NCBI GenBank assembly: GCA_040877935.1
Contig: JBBDNB010000039.1
Coordinates: 209,062-273,061, forward strand
Length of the DNA stretch: 64,000 bases
Source of the DNA: Chitinophagales bacterium
Lineage (GTDB): Bacteria; Bacteroidota; Bacteroidia; Chitinophagales; CAIOSU01
Direction: 5' to 3'
Shown here: one piece after another, positions 16,563-24,546 of the stretch
How positions within the stretch are numbered: the first letter of the stretch is position 1
Layout: each line of letters starts with the position of its first letter
Notes under the pieces: generated by a model
Told to the model about the DNA's origin: nothing
Database searches by the model: none
Seen by the model: the letters and a program-made list of their open reading frames with translations, nothing else
Translations under genes and position numbers: made by a program

Positions 16563-19500
16563 CTAAAAATCCAAATTCAAAGAAATATACAATCTGGGTT
16601 TTTCGGTTCTTTGGCCACTGTCATTGCCCCATGCAAGATCGGCACGAATGAAATAACCGAAAAGTGAAGTCCTGAGCCCGAAACCATAGCCAAACACAAC
16701 AGGATTTTTAAAATAATTGACCGTAACTACTGGTGAAGATTCTCCAATAGTAGAAGTAAAAACCTGGTTTTCATCTTTGTAAGGATTTAGCCCTTCCCAT
16801 GCAGAACCGATATCTGTGAAGCCAATGATCTGGAAATTACGAATGAATTCAGAGCGAATAGGATTGTTGATCAGATAGGTAAAAATCGGCACCCTGATTT
16901 CTGAATTAAGCACAAAATAAGAATTGCCATTGCGCACATTTTGAGGGAAACCGCGCATATTGGTTACAATGGTTTGAAAGGCATAGTTTTGATCGAGAGA
17001 AACCTCGGTATCATTATCGAATTCAGGAGAAGGGATAAGCCAACTGTCAACTCCACCGAGGTAATAGACCAGTTTTTTAGTACCGTAGGATGTTCCCAGG
17101 GCTACGCGATTGGCCCAGATAATTTCTTTATGAATGGGTTGGTAATAACGAAAATCAAACCCAAGTACACCGAAATAGCTGTTGTCAAAACTTGGCAAAT
17201 TGAAATCTACATTATCGATAATGCCTTGTGGCTGCATCTGAAATTCTTTGTGAATTTCTGAGAAGAATTTAAAGCGCACTCCTTTTCTAAGGTTGAGTCC
17301 CAGGCCAATGGTATTGTCAAATACATATTCCAGGCGGAAAAAGAGCCAGTTTTCTTTATAGTTGTCCAGGTTGGCGGAAAATTCTTCTTGTTTTTGGAAC
17401 ACATAATTGTCGTGTCTGTAGGCCAGAAAAAACCGGAAACTTCTGAGCACATCAATGGGGTAGGTAAAGCGCGATTCCACATAATTTGTCTTGATCTTGG
17501 CCTCCAGAGGAATTCCAGCATCGGTATTTACCGGCTCATTTGTAAAAGGCACCCTGTCGGTATAGGTTTGTGGCATTACTCTGCGGTAATATTTTATTTG
17601 TTTGTCAAGGCGTTTTCTTAAATTCTCGTAGCCGATAAAATATTCTGAGCCCTGGAAATTAAAAGGAAAGCGAAAACCTCCAAAAATCCGGTAATCTTCA
17701 AAAAGATCTGATACACCAAGATTGATGGTTCCGCTAAATGGAGGATTTTGGAATACAGGAGCACCGGGAGCAAACTTCTGATAGCGCGTCATAATCAGGC
17801 TATTGTCGATTTGCGTGAGTACATAATCCGTAGAGAATTTTACTTTATAAGGCAAAACACGGGTTTGTTGAAAGACACCTTTAGACACCTCTGCTTCAGC
17901 ACTTCCACTTATGGTCTTAGTGACATTTAGCTCGGGGAATACGGTGTATTCAGATTGGTAAAAGAATTCATCAGGGCTGATGCTGTCAGAAATACCTTCT
18001 TCATCTTTCAGTGCTTCATCAAAAAGTTTATTTTCCTCAAACTGTTTGCGCATTCTTTCTTTTTCAAGTTTGTTTTCTATAAACTCCCTGTAGGGTGTTG
18101 GTCTTAGTTCAAGTTCTTGTGCTAAAGCCAGTTCTTTTGGAGCATCGTGGAGGTAAAACCAGTCAAGTTGATCACTTTCCACAATTTCCGCAATTTTCCC
18201 AGAGGGGCTGATGTCCTGTTCATTAATGCTGTATGGCTTGTCGCTGATTGGAACAGAATAAGTGGTGGTTTTATAAACAGGGCGCAATCGAACCGAGTCA
18301 ATTGTGGCACTGCTGTTGATAAAATCCCATTTAGGATTGCGCACCACTGAATCCCGGAAAAAAACTACTGTATCTCGTTTTACAAATTCATCTTCAAAAT
18401 AGGCGGCATAGCGATTTGAAATCCCGTTTTTGTCGGATAGATAGGTGAAATGTTTTTCATCCAACTGCTGTGGCATTTTTTCAATGGAGAAGGGGTCATT
18501 GGTAACGCGCGTGAGAATTTGTTTGCGGTCGTTGGTATTGTAAAAATAGAGGTCATAACTCTGTCCTACGCGATTGGTATCTGCATCTACAGTTTTCAAT
18601 GTATCGTTCAGCCTGTTTGATCTGAAAATAATGCCTTCTTTTCCATCAATATTCACATAGGCAGGATCCAGGTCATCGTAATAATCATTGGTGATTTGTT
18701 CTGTTAAAGTGGTTGGTAAATAATAGCTGTATATATCCGAATGGCATCTTTTTACAGCCGACAGCACCAAATAGCGGGGGTCACCCATAAATCGGAAACT
18801 ATTGACTTGCTGGAATTTAGTGATGTTTTTCTTTTCTTTTTTATTTTCTTCTACATCGTAAAGCAGCAGCTTGAGCTTATCGCGCTTTTCATAGATCACA
18901 GCCAGGGTTTTCATATCCGGTGACCAGTCTAAAATCGGATTGCTATAATCTGTAACTAGTTTTACAGTTTTTACACCACCTCTCAGTACTCTGCGGATTT
19001 TACCGCTTTCAAGATTTTGTACATAGACCCGATATTTGCCCTGTATATTATTTGCATATGCAATGTATTTGCCATCATCGCTGATCTTGAGTTGGTAGTG
19101 GTGCCTTTTCTTCCATTTTCTGCGATCAATGATATTTTCTGTTTGCAGGGAATCTCTCAATTCCATATCAGCAGTAAATTCTACCAGGTAATATTTGTAC
19201 CAGTCTTCCAGTGATTTTTTAATGCCCTCGCCCAGCACAAAAAGAAAACCGCTTTCCATACTGCGGTTGATGCGTGTAAGATAAAGCAAGTTGGAAACAG
19301 CTGATTTCCCGTATTTTTCTTCTACATAATGCCATACTGCACTGCCGGCAAATGTGGATTCTTCATCTCTTAGCCGGTTGAATTTTTCAAATTTTCCTGA
19401 AAGGATGCCTTCCCGCAATCTATTGTCTTTTTCAGTGTTCCAGCTTTCGCCAATATATTCTACCAGTCCGTTGGTAAACCATTCGGGCAAATTGAGTAAA

Positions 19501-19997
19501 ACGGCATTTTGCAGTACTTCCTGAAAATTACTTCCAAAAAGTATATGGTTCATCATTACACGTGCTATGCCCTGGCGAATTTGTTTTTCCAGATTACCGT
19601 GGTCTCCATTGAAATAGACGAATATCTTATTGCCAATAATTTTCGTGACTCCACCGGTATTGTTCAGTTCCAGTCCGTGTCCGATATTGGTTTGGTTGAG
19701 GTCAGAAAGGTCATTGTAAACCAGAATATGGGTTTTTCTGTTGAGCTTCCATTCCAATTGGTCTTCTATTTCGGGCAGTACTTTTTCAGCATATTGCAGG
19801 GCGTATTTTCCAAGATCCTGACCTCCGAGGTAAAACAGCGTTCTGAAATTTTCAGAATCAAAATATTGCCATTCAAATTCTTTGTACTGAACGGCATTTT
19901 GTCCAAAGGTTTCATTGGTGCCTTGCGCAATAAGTTTATTTTGCCAAATTGAGAGTAAGGCAAAGCAAAAGAAAATGAAAAAGCGGAAATTTCTCAA
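16563..19997 (-). CDS. Large outer-membrane protein: peptidase-MA-like region, TolB-like propeller and C-terminal barrel
   Basis: A 1144-residue exported protein. Residues 1-24 form a signal peptide (ends LIAQG). Residues about 30-270 resemble the peptidase-MA/gluzincin fold (NLPEWFTNGLVEYIGESW), but the expected HExxH is replaced by MMNHILFG, so it is probably not catalytic. Residues about 290-560 hold TolB/PD40 propeller blades (ISDDGKYIAYANN, LDWSPDMKTLAVIYE, GIIFRSNRLND). The last 350 residues alternate aromatic strands, end in YISLNLDF and resemble Omp85/surface-antigen barrels. TTG start at 19997; no better ATG is seen. Role unknown, possibly cell-envelope assembly or export. Confidence 0.8.
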   Translation of the reverse strand: MRNFRFFIFFCFALLSIWQNKLIAQGTNETFGQNAVQYKEFEWQYFDSENFRTLFYLGGQDLGKYALQYAEKVLPEIEDQLEWKLNRKTHILVYNDLSDLNQTNIGHGLELNNTGGVTKIIGNKIFVYFNGDHGNLEKQIRQGIARVMMNHILFGSNFQEVLQNAVLLNLPEWFTNGLVEYIGESWNTEKDNRLREGILSGKFEKFNRLRDEESTFAGSAVWHYVEEKYGKSAVSNLLYLTRINRSMESGFLFVLGEGIKKSLEDWYKYYLVEFTADMELRDSLQTENIIDRRKWKKRHHYQLKISDDGKYIAYANNIQGKYRVYVQNLESGKIRRVLRGGVKTVKLVTDYSNPILDWSPDMKTLAVIYEKRDKLKLLLYDVEENKKEKKNITKFQQVNSFRFMGDPRYLVLSAVKRCHSDIYSYYLPTTLTEQITNDYYDDLDPAYVNIDGKEGIIFRSNRLNDTLKTVDADTNRVGQSYDLYFYNTNDRKQILTRVTNDPFSIEKMPQQLDEKHFTYLSDKNGISNRYAAYFEDEFVKRDTVVFFRDSVVRNPKWDFINSSATIDSVRLRPVYKTTTYSVPISDKPYSINEQDISPSGKIAEIVESDQLDWFYLHDAPKELALAQELELRPTPYREFIENKLEKERMRKQFEENKLFDEALKDEEGISDSISPDEFFYQSEYTVFPELNVTKTISGSAEAEVSKGVFQQTRVLPYKVKFSTDYVLTQIDNSLIMTRYQKFAPGAPVFQNPPFSGTINLGVSDLFEDYRIFGGFRFPFNFQGSEYFIGYENLRKRLDKQIKYYRRVMPQTYTDRVPFTNEPVNTDAGIPLEAKIKTNYVESRFTYPIDVLRSFRFFLAYRHDNYVFQKQEEFSANLDNYKENWLFFRLEYVFDNTIGLGLNLRKGVRFKFFSEIHKEFQMQPQGIIDNVDFNLPSFDNSYFGVLGFDFRYYQPIHKEIIWANRVALGTSYGTKKLVYYLGGVDSWLIPSPEFDNDTEVSLDQNYAFQTIVTNMRGFPQNVRNGNSYFVLNSEIRVPIFTYLINNPIRSEFIRNFQIIGFTDIGSAWEGLNPYKDENQVFTSTIGESSPVVTVNYFKNPVVFGYGFGLRTSLFGYFIRADLAWGNDSGQRTEKPRLYISLNLDF

Positions 19998-20065
19998 GAT
20001 ATCAATACGGTATTAAGAAGTTCAGTACAATAATAATACTGCTCGCTGATAAAAGCTTAATTTTG

Positions 20066-20184
20066 CTCGATAATCGAGATTTAAATATTCCGAGGCCTGT
20101 CTGCCGACAAAGGCAGACCTATATCGAAATTAAAAAATATTTTATTTCATAAATACCTCGTGGATTTGCCCCGAGGTAGTTTAC
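20066..20184. repeat. Structured intergenic repeat, copy A
   Basis: Begins with CTCGATAATCGAGATTTAAA, contains the hairpin GTCTGCC/GGCAGAC after CCGAGGC, and ends with CCTCGTGGATTTGCCCCGAGG followed by TAGTTTAC. A second copy with the same ends and the same order of hairpins lies at 46416-46558. The internal stem differs in sequence but is still paired. It lies between divergent genes. Confidence 0.75.
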
Positions 20185-20228
20185 AGTATTTTGTATGCCG
20201 ATGAAGATAAAAAAATAAACGAAAAAAG

Positions 20229-20870
20229 ATGAGTAAGATAGCAAAATTCACCTTCAATCCTTTTCAGGAAAACACTTATGTGCTGTATGATGAGAGCAAT
20301 GAGTGCATCATTATTGACCCGGGGTGTTCCAATGCGCGGGAAAATGCAGAGCTCAGTGATTTTATTGATCAAAATAATTTAAAACCAGTAAAGCTGATCA
20401 ATACCCACTGCCATGTAGATCATGTTTTGGGCAATTTGTTTGTAGCTGAAAAATATGGCCTCGAATTGGGCATTCACAAAGATGAATTGCAAGTGTTGCA
20501 GGCTGTGCCGGAATATGGCAAAATGTTGGGTTTGAATATTACTGCACAAAAGGAAGCCGATTATTTTATTGCGCCCGGAGAAAAAATTGTGTTCGGAAAA
20601 GGTACTGAGTTGGATGTGCTATACACGCCCGGACATACACCCGGAGAAATATCTTTTTACAACAAAAAAGACGGCTATGTAATTGCCGGGGATGTGCTGT
20701 TTTTCCAAAGCATAGGCCGCACTGACCTTCCGGGCGGTGATTACAATACTTTGATCGAAAGCATTAAAAGGGAATTGCTTCCTTTACCGGATACCACGGT
20801 TGTGTATTGCGGACATGGGCCGGATACCACTATTGGCCAGGAGAGGATGAGCAACCCGTTTTTGAATTAA
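20229..20870 (+). CDS. MBL-fold metallo-hydrolase (glyoxalase II-like)
   Basis: A 213-residue cytoplasmic metallo-beta-lactamase-fold enzyme of the YcbL/glyoxalase II-like type. Seen: TYVLYDESNECIIIDPG, the metal motif THCHVDHVLGN, the second-site histidine in YTPGHTPGEISFY, the bridging aspartate in IAGDVLFFQSIGRTDLPGGD, and the final metal histidine in VYCGHGPDTTIGQE. The family hydrolyses thioesters such as S-lactoylglutathione analogues; the substrate here is unknown. Its stop overlaps the convergent DUF5615 gene by four bases. Confidence 0.92.
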   Translation: MSKIAKFTFNPFQENTYVLYDESNECIIIDPGCSNARENAELSDFIDQNNLKPVKLINTHCHVDHVLGNLFVAEKYGLELGIHKDELQVLQAVPEYGKMLGLNITAQKEADYFIAPGEKIVFGKGTELDVLYTPGHTPGEISFYNKKDGYVIAGDVLFFQSIGRTDLPGGDYNTLIESIKRELLPLPDTTVVYCGHGPDTTIGQERMSNPFLN

Positions 20871-21220
20871 GAAATCACCGTAATTCCATCCGCCCATAAT
20901 TCAACTAAACTTCCCTGTTTCAATGCTTTTATAAGTGTTTGGATGTTGCTGTTTAAATATCCATTTGCAGATTTAATCCTCATATTCCCAAGCTTTACAA
21001 AAACCAATTTATTGGGTTTGCCAGTGGTGATATGTGAATAATAAAAATCTGAATCTTTGGTGACAATGATCCAGTTGTTTCTTTCAGAGAGTTCAATTAT
21101 TATTTGGTCTGAGCTTAGATTTCCTTTTTCCAAATCACGGGTATGTATGGCTTTAAAACCATGGGATTGAAAAATTTTCACCCAGGAAGGTGGAAGTTGT
21201 GCATCAATTAAAAATTGCAT
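20867..21220 (-). CDS. DUF5615 PIN-like protein, probable toxin
   Basis: A 117-residue protein of the Mut7-C/PIN-like family. Seen: the acidic start FLIDAQLPPSWVKIFQSHG, HTRDLEKGNLSSDQII, and the central IIVTKDSDFYY, which carry the acidic residues that bind metal in PIN-like nucleases. It is encoded just after a DUF433 gene; the two share one base at 21220. The pair is a recognised toxin-antitoxin type in silico, with the DUF5615 protein as probable ribonuclease toxin; activity is unproven. Confidence 0.85.
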   Translation of the reverse strand: MQFLIDAQLPPSWVKIFQSHGFKAIHTRDLEKGNLSSDQIIIELSERNNWIIVTKDSDFYYSHITTGKPNKLVFVKLGNMRIKSANGYLNSNIQTLIKALKQGSLVELWADGITVIS

Positions 21221-21456
21221 TAAGCTACTTTAAAGGAGGTACTCTTGAATTTAAGTATATTATTGGCATAAGAGATACATGCCAAAACATCCTCTCTTTC
21301 AAGATCAGGGAATTCTTCAAGAATATCATCAATAGTATCTCCTCCGGCAAGATACTCCAAAATACTTTCTACCATTATCCTTGTATTGCGGATACATGGC
21401 TTTCCATGACATATTTTAGGATTGACAGTAATTCGGTTAAAAAGGGCTTTGCTCAT
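21220..21456 (-). CDS. DUF433-domain protein, probable antitoxin
   Basis: A 78-residue protein with the DUF433 signature: RITVNPKICHGKPCIRNTRI, VESILEYLAGGDTIDDILEEFPDLEREDVLACI. The fold is a small winged or ribbon-like DNA-binding domain found as antitoxin partner of PIN-like toxins. It is first in the operon, with a one-base overlap to the DUF5615 gene, which implies coupled translation. Probably binds the partner and autoregulates. Confidence 0.88.
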   Translation of the reverse strand: MSKALFNRITVNPKICHGKPCIRNTRIMVESILEYLAGGDTIDDILEEFPDLEREDVLACISYANNILKFKSTSFKVA

Positions 21457-21687
21457 TGTTTCTATCTATTTGTGTAAGGGTTTGTTGCAAAAACTGCCTT
21501 ACTTCTGTAGACCTTATTTTGCATCAAACCCTAAGCAATTTAAAACTTAATTTACTAAAAAAGTTTCTTGATGTCTATTTCCTTTTTTCGGCATCTAAGA
21601 ATTTTTAAAATTTAAGATAAGTAGCAGCGATTTTATATTTAAACCACTAATTACTGAAAGCCCCCATTATTCTGTAATTTGCAACGC

Positions 21688-22674
21688 ATGGGTGTTTTGA
21701 AATACATCAAGGGAATATCAATACTTATTTTCGTTCTGTTAATGTGTTTGGAAATCCAGGCACAAGATCGCAAATCTGCTCAGTTTTTCAAACCCGACAC
21801 CACGCTGAATAAAATGAAAGTGGGGGTAGTAACAGGTTCCATTTTAACAATTTATGGTGGTGCTTTAATTGGTTTGAACCAATATTGGTACAAGGATATT
21901 CCGCGCTCGCGATTTCATTTTCACAACGATGGTCGCGATTGGATGCAGATTGACAAAGCCGGCCACATTTACAGTGCATATTTTCAAAGCCGCTGGGCTG
22001 TGGGCATGTATCGCTGGACGGGCATGGAAGATAAAAAGGCAATCTGGGTGGGAGGAATGACCGGTACTTTTTTGCAATCTTCCATAGAAATTCTGGATGC
22101 CTTTTCAGCAGACTGGGGCTTTTCGGCCTGGGACTTTGGTGCCAATGTATTGGGCTCGGCCATTGTGATTTCGCAGGAATTGGCCTGGAAAGAGCAGCGT
22201 ATCAGCCTTAAAATTTCTACTATCCCTCAGAAATATCCCGAAGGTGAATTGAAGAATCGCGCCAGTGATCTTTACGGCACATCTTTACCGGAGCTGTTTT
22301 TAAAAGATTACAATGCCGTTACAACCTGGGCATCGGTAAATATTGCTTCATTCATCAAGCGCGATACCCGTTTTCCCGATTGGATTAATATAGCAGTGGG
22401 ATATGGCGCGCGAAATATGTATGGCGGCAGTGAAAATATATGGTGTACAGAGGAAGGTACTAAAGCCGGTGATTGCCCTCCGGGCATGATCGTTGACCGC
22501 ACAGATGTGCAGCGCAACCGGCAATTCTATATTTCACCGGATATTGATTTCACCCGGATTCCGGTTCGCAGAAAGGGCTTTAAAATATTGCTAAATATGC
22601 TGAATATGGTTAAAGTACCCTTTCCTTCATTGGAGATCAATACACAGGGAAAAGTGCGGGTGCAGCCTTATTGA
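21688..22674 (+). CDS. DUF2279 (YfiM-like) membrane-associated protein
   Basis: About 328 residues with an N-terminal signal-like segment (GISILIFVLLMCLEIQAQ). Matches the DUF2279 pattern: hydrophobic VGVVTGSILTIYGGALIGLNQYWYK, the motif DKAGHIYSAYFQSRW with its conserved histidine, then SIEILDAFSADWGFSAWDFGANVLGS. Function unknown; probably an envelope protein. I prefer the ATG at 21688 to a TTG at 21679. TAATTTGC at 21675-21682, close to the promoter box, overlaps this start region, so the leader must be very short or the promoter lies further up. Confidence 0.82.
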   Translation: MGVLKYIKGISILIFVLLMCLEIQAQDRKSAQFFKPDTTLNKMKVGVVTGSILTIYGGALIGLNQYWYKDIPRSRFHFHNDGRDWMQIDKAGHIYSAYFQSRWAVGMYRWTGMEDKKAIWVGGMTGTFLQSSIEILDAFSADWGFSAWDFGANVLGSAIVISQELAWKEQRISLKISTIPQKYPEGELKNRASDLYGTSLPELFLKDYNAVTTWASVNIASFIKRDTRFPDWINIAVGYGARNMYGGSENIWCTEEGTKAGDCPPGMIVDRTDVQRNRQFYISPDIDFTRIPVRRKGFKILLNMLNMVKVPFPSLEINTQGKVRVQPY

Positions 22675-23096
22675 TTTGTTGGATACATTCAGAAATTATA
22701 GTTTTTTCAATATCAGCCTTGTAGGTATAGGCCAATAATAGCAGCCATTTGAGCAATCCAAAAGCCGACCATCCATTTGATAAGGTCAACTTTGTCGTCT
22801 TTTGTTAAAAAAGATGTCTTTCTTTTCATTGATTTTTTCCTTGGCTTTTTGATCAAAATATTCAATCACAAGAGAAGCTTCTTCATTACCAAGCTTTGTT
22901 TTTAATATTTCGTAAACTTTTAATTCTAATCCACTCATAATAGATATAGTTTGATGAAATTGCCCCAGGGTGCATGAAAAATTAATGTTAATTAAATTAA
23001 TAACAAGATCAGGTTAACTAAGTTAACGAAATTATTTCTTTATCGTTTGAATTTATTTAATCTAGGTAAGAAAATCTATCCTGCTATCTTCAAAAA
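22675..23096. other. Intergenic region with a frameshifted small gene
   Basis: The 422 bases between the DUF2279 gene and gltD are occupied mainly by a broken minus-strand gene at 22713-22938, listed separately. The rest is AT-rich without a convincing frame. From about 22978 to 23026 runs of TTAATTAAATTAATAA and GGTTAACTAAGTTAACGAAA give several short palindromes (TTAATTAA, GTTAAC twice); their meaning is unknown. Confidence 0.5.
22713..22938 (-). pseudogene. Small coiled-coil/one-TM protein, frameshifted
   Basis: The first frame, from ATG at 22938, reads MSGLELKVYEILKTKLGNEE and on to KEKINEKKDIFF, then hits a stop at 22786 after 50 residues. A +1-shifted frame continues LTKDDKVDLIKWMVGFWIAQ with a hydrophobic helix and stops at 22713. 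Together they match the layout of a small Bacteroidota family: helix, charged coiled coil with K-K-D-x-L-x-T-K-x-D, then a C-terminal membrane helix. The break is at a run of six T on the minus strand (22808-22813). It could be a recent mutation, a sequencing error or, less likely, programmed slippage. Confidence 0.72.
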
Positions 23097-24545
23097 TCAC
23101 ATAGCATAATAAGAAGCATCCTTGCTAGGCAATTCACTTTTCTCCATCAAAAATTCATCAACAGCTCTTGCGGCTTCCCTGCCTTCACTCATCGCCCAAA
23201 CTACAAGCGATTGACCTCTGCGCATGTCTCCGGCAGCAAAGACTTTGTCAATATTGGTCTGATAGTTTTTATCGGCAACATTGCCCCTGTCTGTTAATTC
23301 TACGCCAAGTTGATTCAGTAGTCCTTCGTGCTGAGGATGTAAATATCCGATTGCAAGTAATGCCAACTGACAAGGAATGATTCTTTCACTGCCTTCAATT
23401 TCTTCAAAACCATTGTTTTTCCATTCCAAATCGACAACTTTTACACCTTTAAGTTTCCCCTGTTTATCACCAATAAATTCCTTGGTTAACAAAGACCAGG
23501 CTCTTTCACAGCCTTCTGCATGCGAACTTGTTACCTGAAAAACATGGGCATATTCCGGCCACGGATTGTCTTCACTTCTTTTAAGCGGGGGCTTATTTAA
23601 TAGTTCTATTTGGAATATGCTGTTGGCGCCCTGACGATTTGAAGTCCCAATACAATCAGAACCAGTATCACCACCACCAATTACAATTACATCTTTGCCT
23701 TTTGCAGTAATTTCCGGTAAATTATTTTCGCTATCCCCTGCTACTATTTTATTCTGCCGGGTTAGAAAATCCATAGCAAAATGAATACCCTCAAAACTGC
23801 GACCGGGGATTTTAAGGTCACGTGGGATGGTTGAGCCAATGGAAAGTATAACTGCATCGTATTGATCAAGTAACTCGTTGCCTTCTATATCTTCACCAAT
23901 ATTTGTATTTGGATGCATTACAACACCTTCCTGTTCCATTAAACTGATGCGTCTTTCAACGACCCATTTTTCCAGCTTAAAGTCAGGGATCCCGTAACGT
24001 AAAAGTCCGCCCATTCTGTCGGCTCTTTCATATAAGTGCACTGTATGTCCGGCTTTATTGAGCTGATCAGCTGCGGCAAGACCTGCAGGGCCAGAACCTA
24101 CAACAGCTACAGTTTTATCACTGCGTTTTTTAGGTGGTCGTGGTTTAACCCAGCTATTTTTAAAAGCCATTTCTATAATGCTTTTTTCTATCATCTCTAT
24201 GGTAATGGCCGGCTTATTGATAGCAAGTACACAGGCAGACTCACAGGGAGCAGGGCATATCCTTCCGGTAAACTCCGGGAAATTATTTGTTGTGTCAAGA
24301 ATGTCGTAAGCCTTTTTCCATTCTTTGCGGTAAACAGCATCATTGAATTCGGGTATATTATTGCCCAAGGGGCAGCCCATATGGCAGAAAGGCACACCAC
24401 AATCCATGCAGCGAGAGGCTTGCTCTTCTGTGAATTCGGCAGTATGTGCTTTATATACTTCTTTAAAATCTTTTATTCTTTCTTTCGGATTGCGCTTTTC
24501 AGGCAATTTACGTCCTACTTCCAGAAAACCTGTTGCTTTTCCCAT
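23097..24545 (-). CDS. gltD: Glutamate synthase, small subunit
   Basis: The beta subunit passes electrons from NAD(P)H through FAD to the large subunit for glutamate synthesis from glutamine and 2-oxoglutarate. The 482 residues match. Seen: N-terminal cysteine clusters CMDCGVPFCHMGCPLGN and CPAPCESAC for Fe-S centres, FAD-binding AVVGSGPAGLAAADQL, NADPH-binding VIVIGGGDTGSDCIG, and FAAGDMRRGQSLVVWA near the end. Its ATG is two bases past the gltB stop, so gltB-gltD form one operon. Confidence 0.97.
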   Translation of the reverse strand: MGKATGFLEVGRKLPEKRNPKERIKDFKEVYKAHTAEFTEEQASRCMDCGVPFCHMGCPLGNNIPEFNDAVYRKEWKKAYDILDTTNNFPEFTGRICPAPCESACVLAINKPAITIEMIEKSIIEMAFKNSWVKPRPPKKRSDKTVAVVGSGPAGLAAADQLNKAGHTVHLYERADRMGGLLRYGIPDFKLEKWVVERRISLMEQEGVVMHPNTNIGEDIEGNELLDQYDAVILSIGSTIPRDLKIPGRSFEGIHFAMDFLTRQNKIVAGDSENNLPEITAKGKDVIVIGGGDTGSDCIGTSNRQGANSIFQIELLNKPPLKRSEDNPWPEYAHVFQVTSSHAEGCERAWSLLTKEFIGDKQGKLKGVKVVDLEWKNNGFEEIEGSERIIPCQLALLAIGYLHPQHEGLLNQLGVELTDRGNVADKNYQTNIDKVFAAGDMRRGQSLVVWAMSEGREAARAVDEFLMEKSELPSKDASYYAM

Positions 24546-24546
24546 A

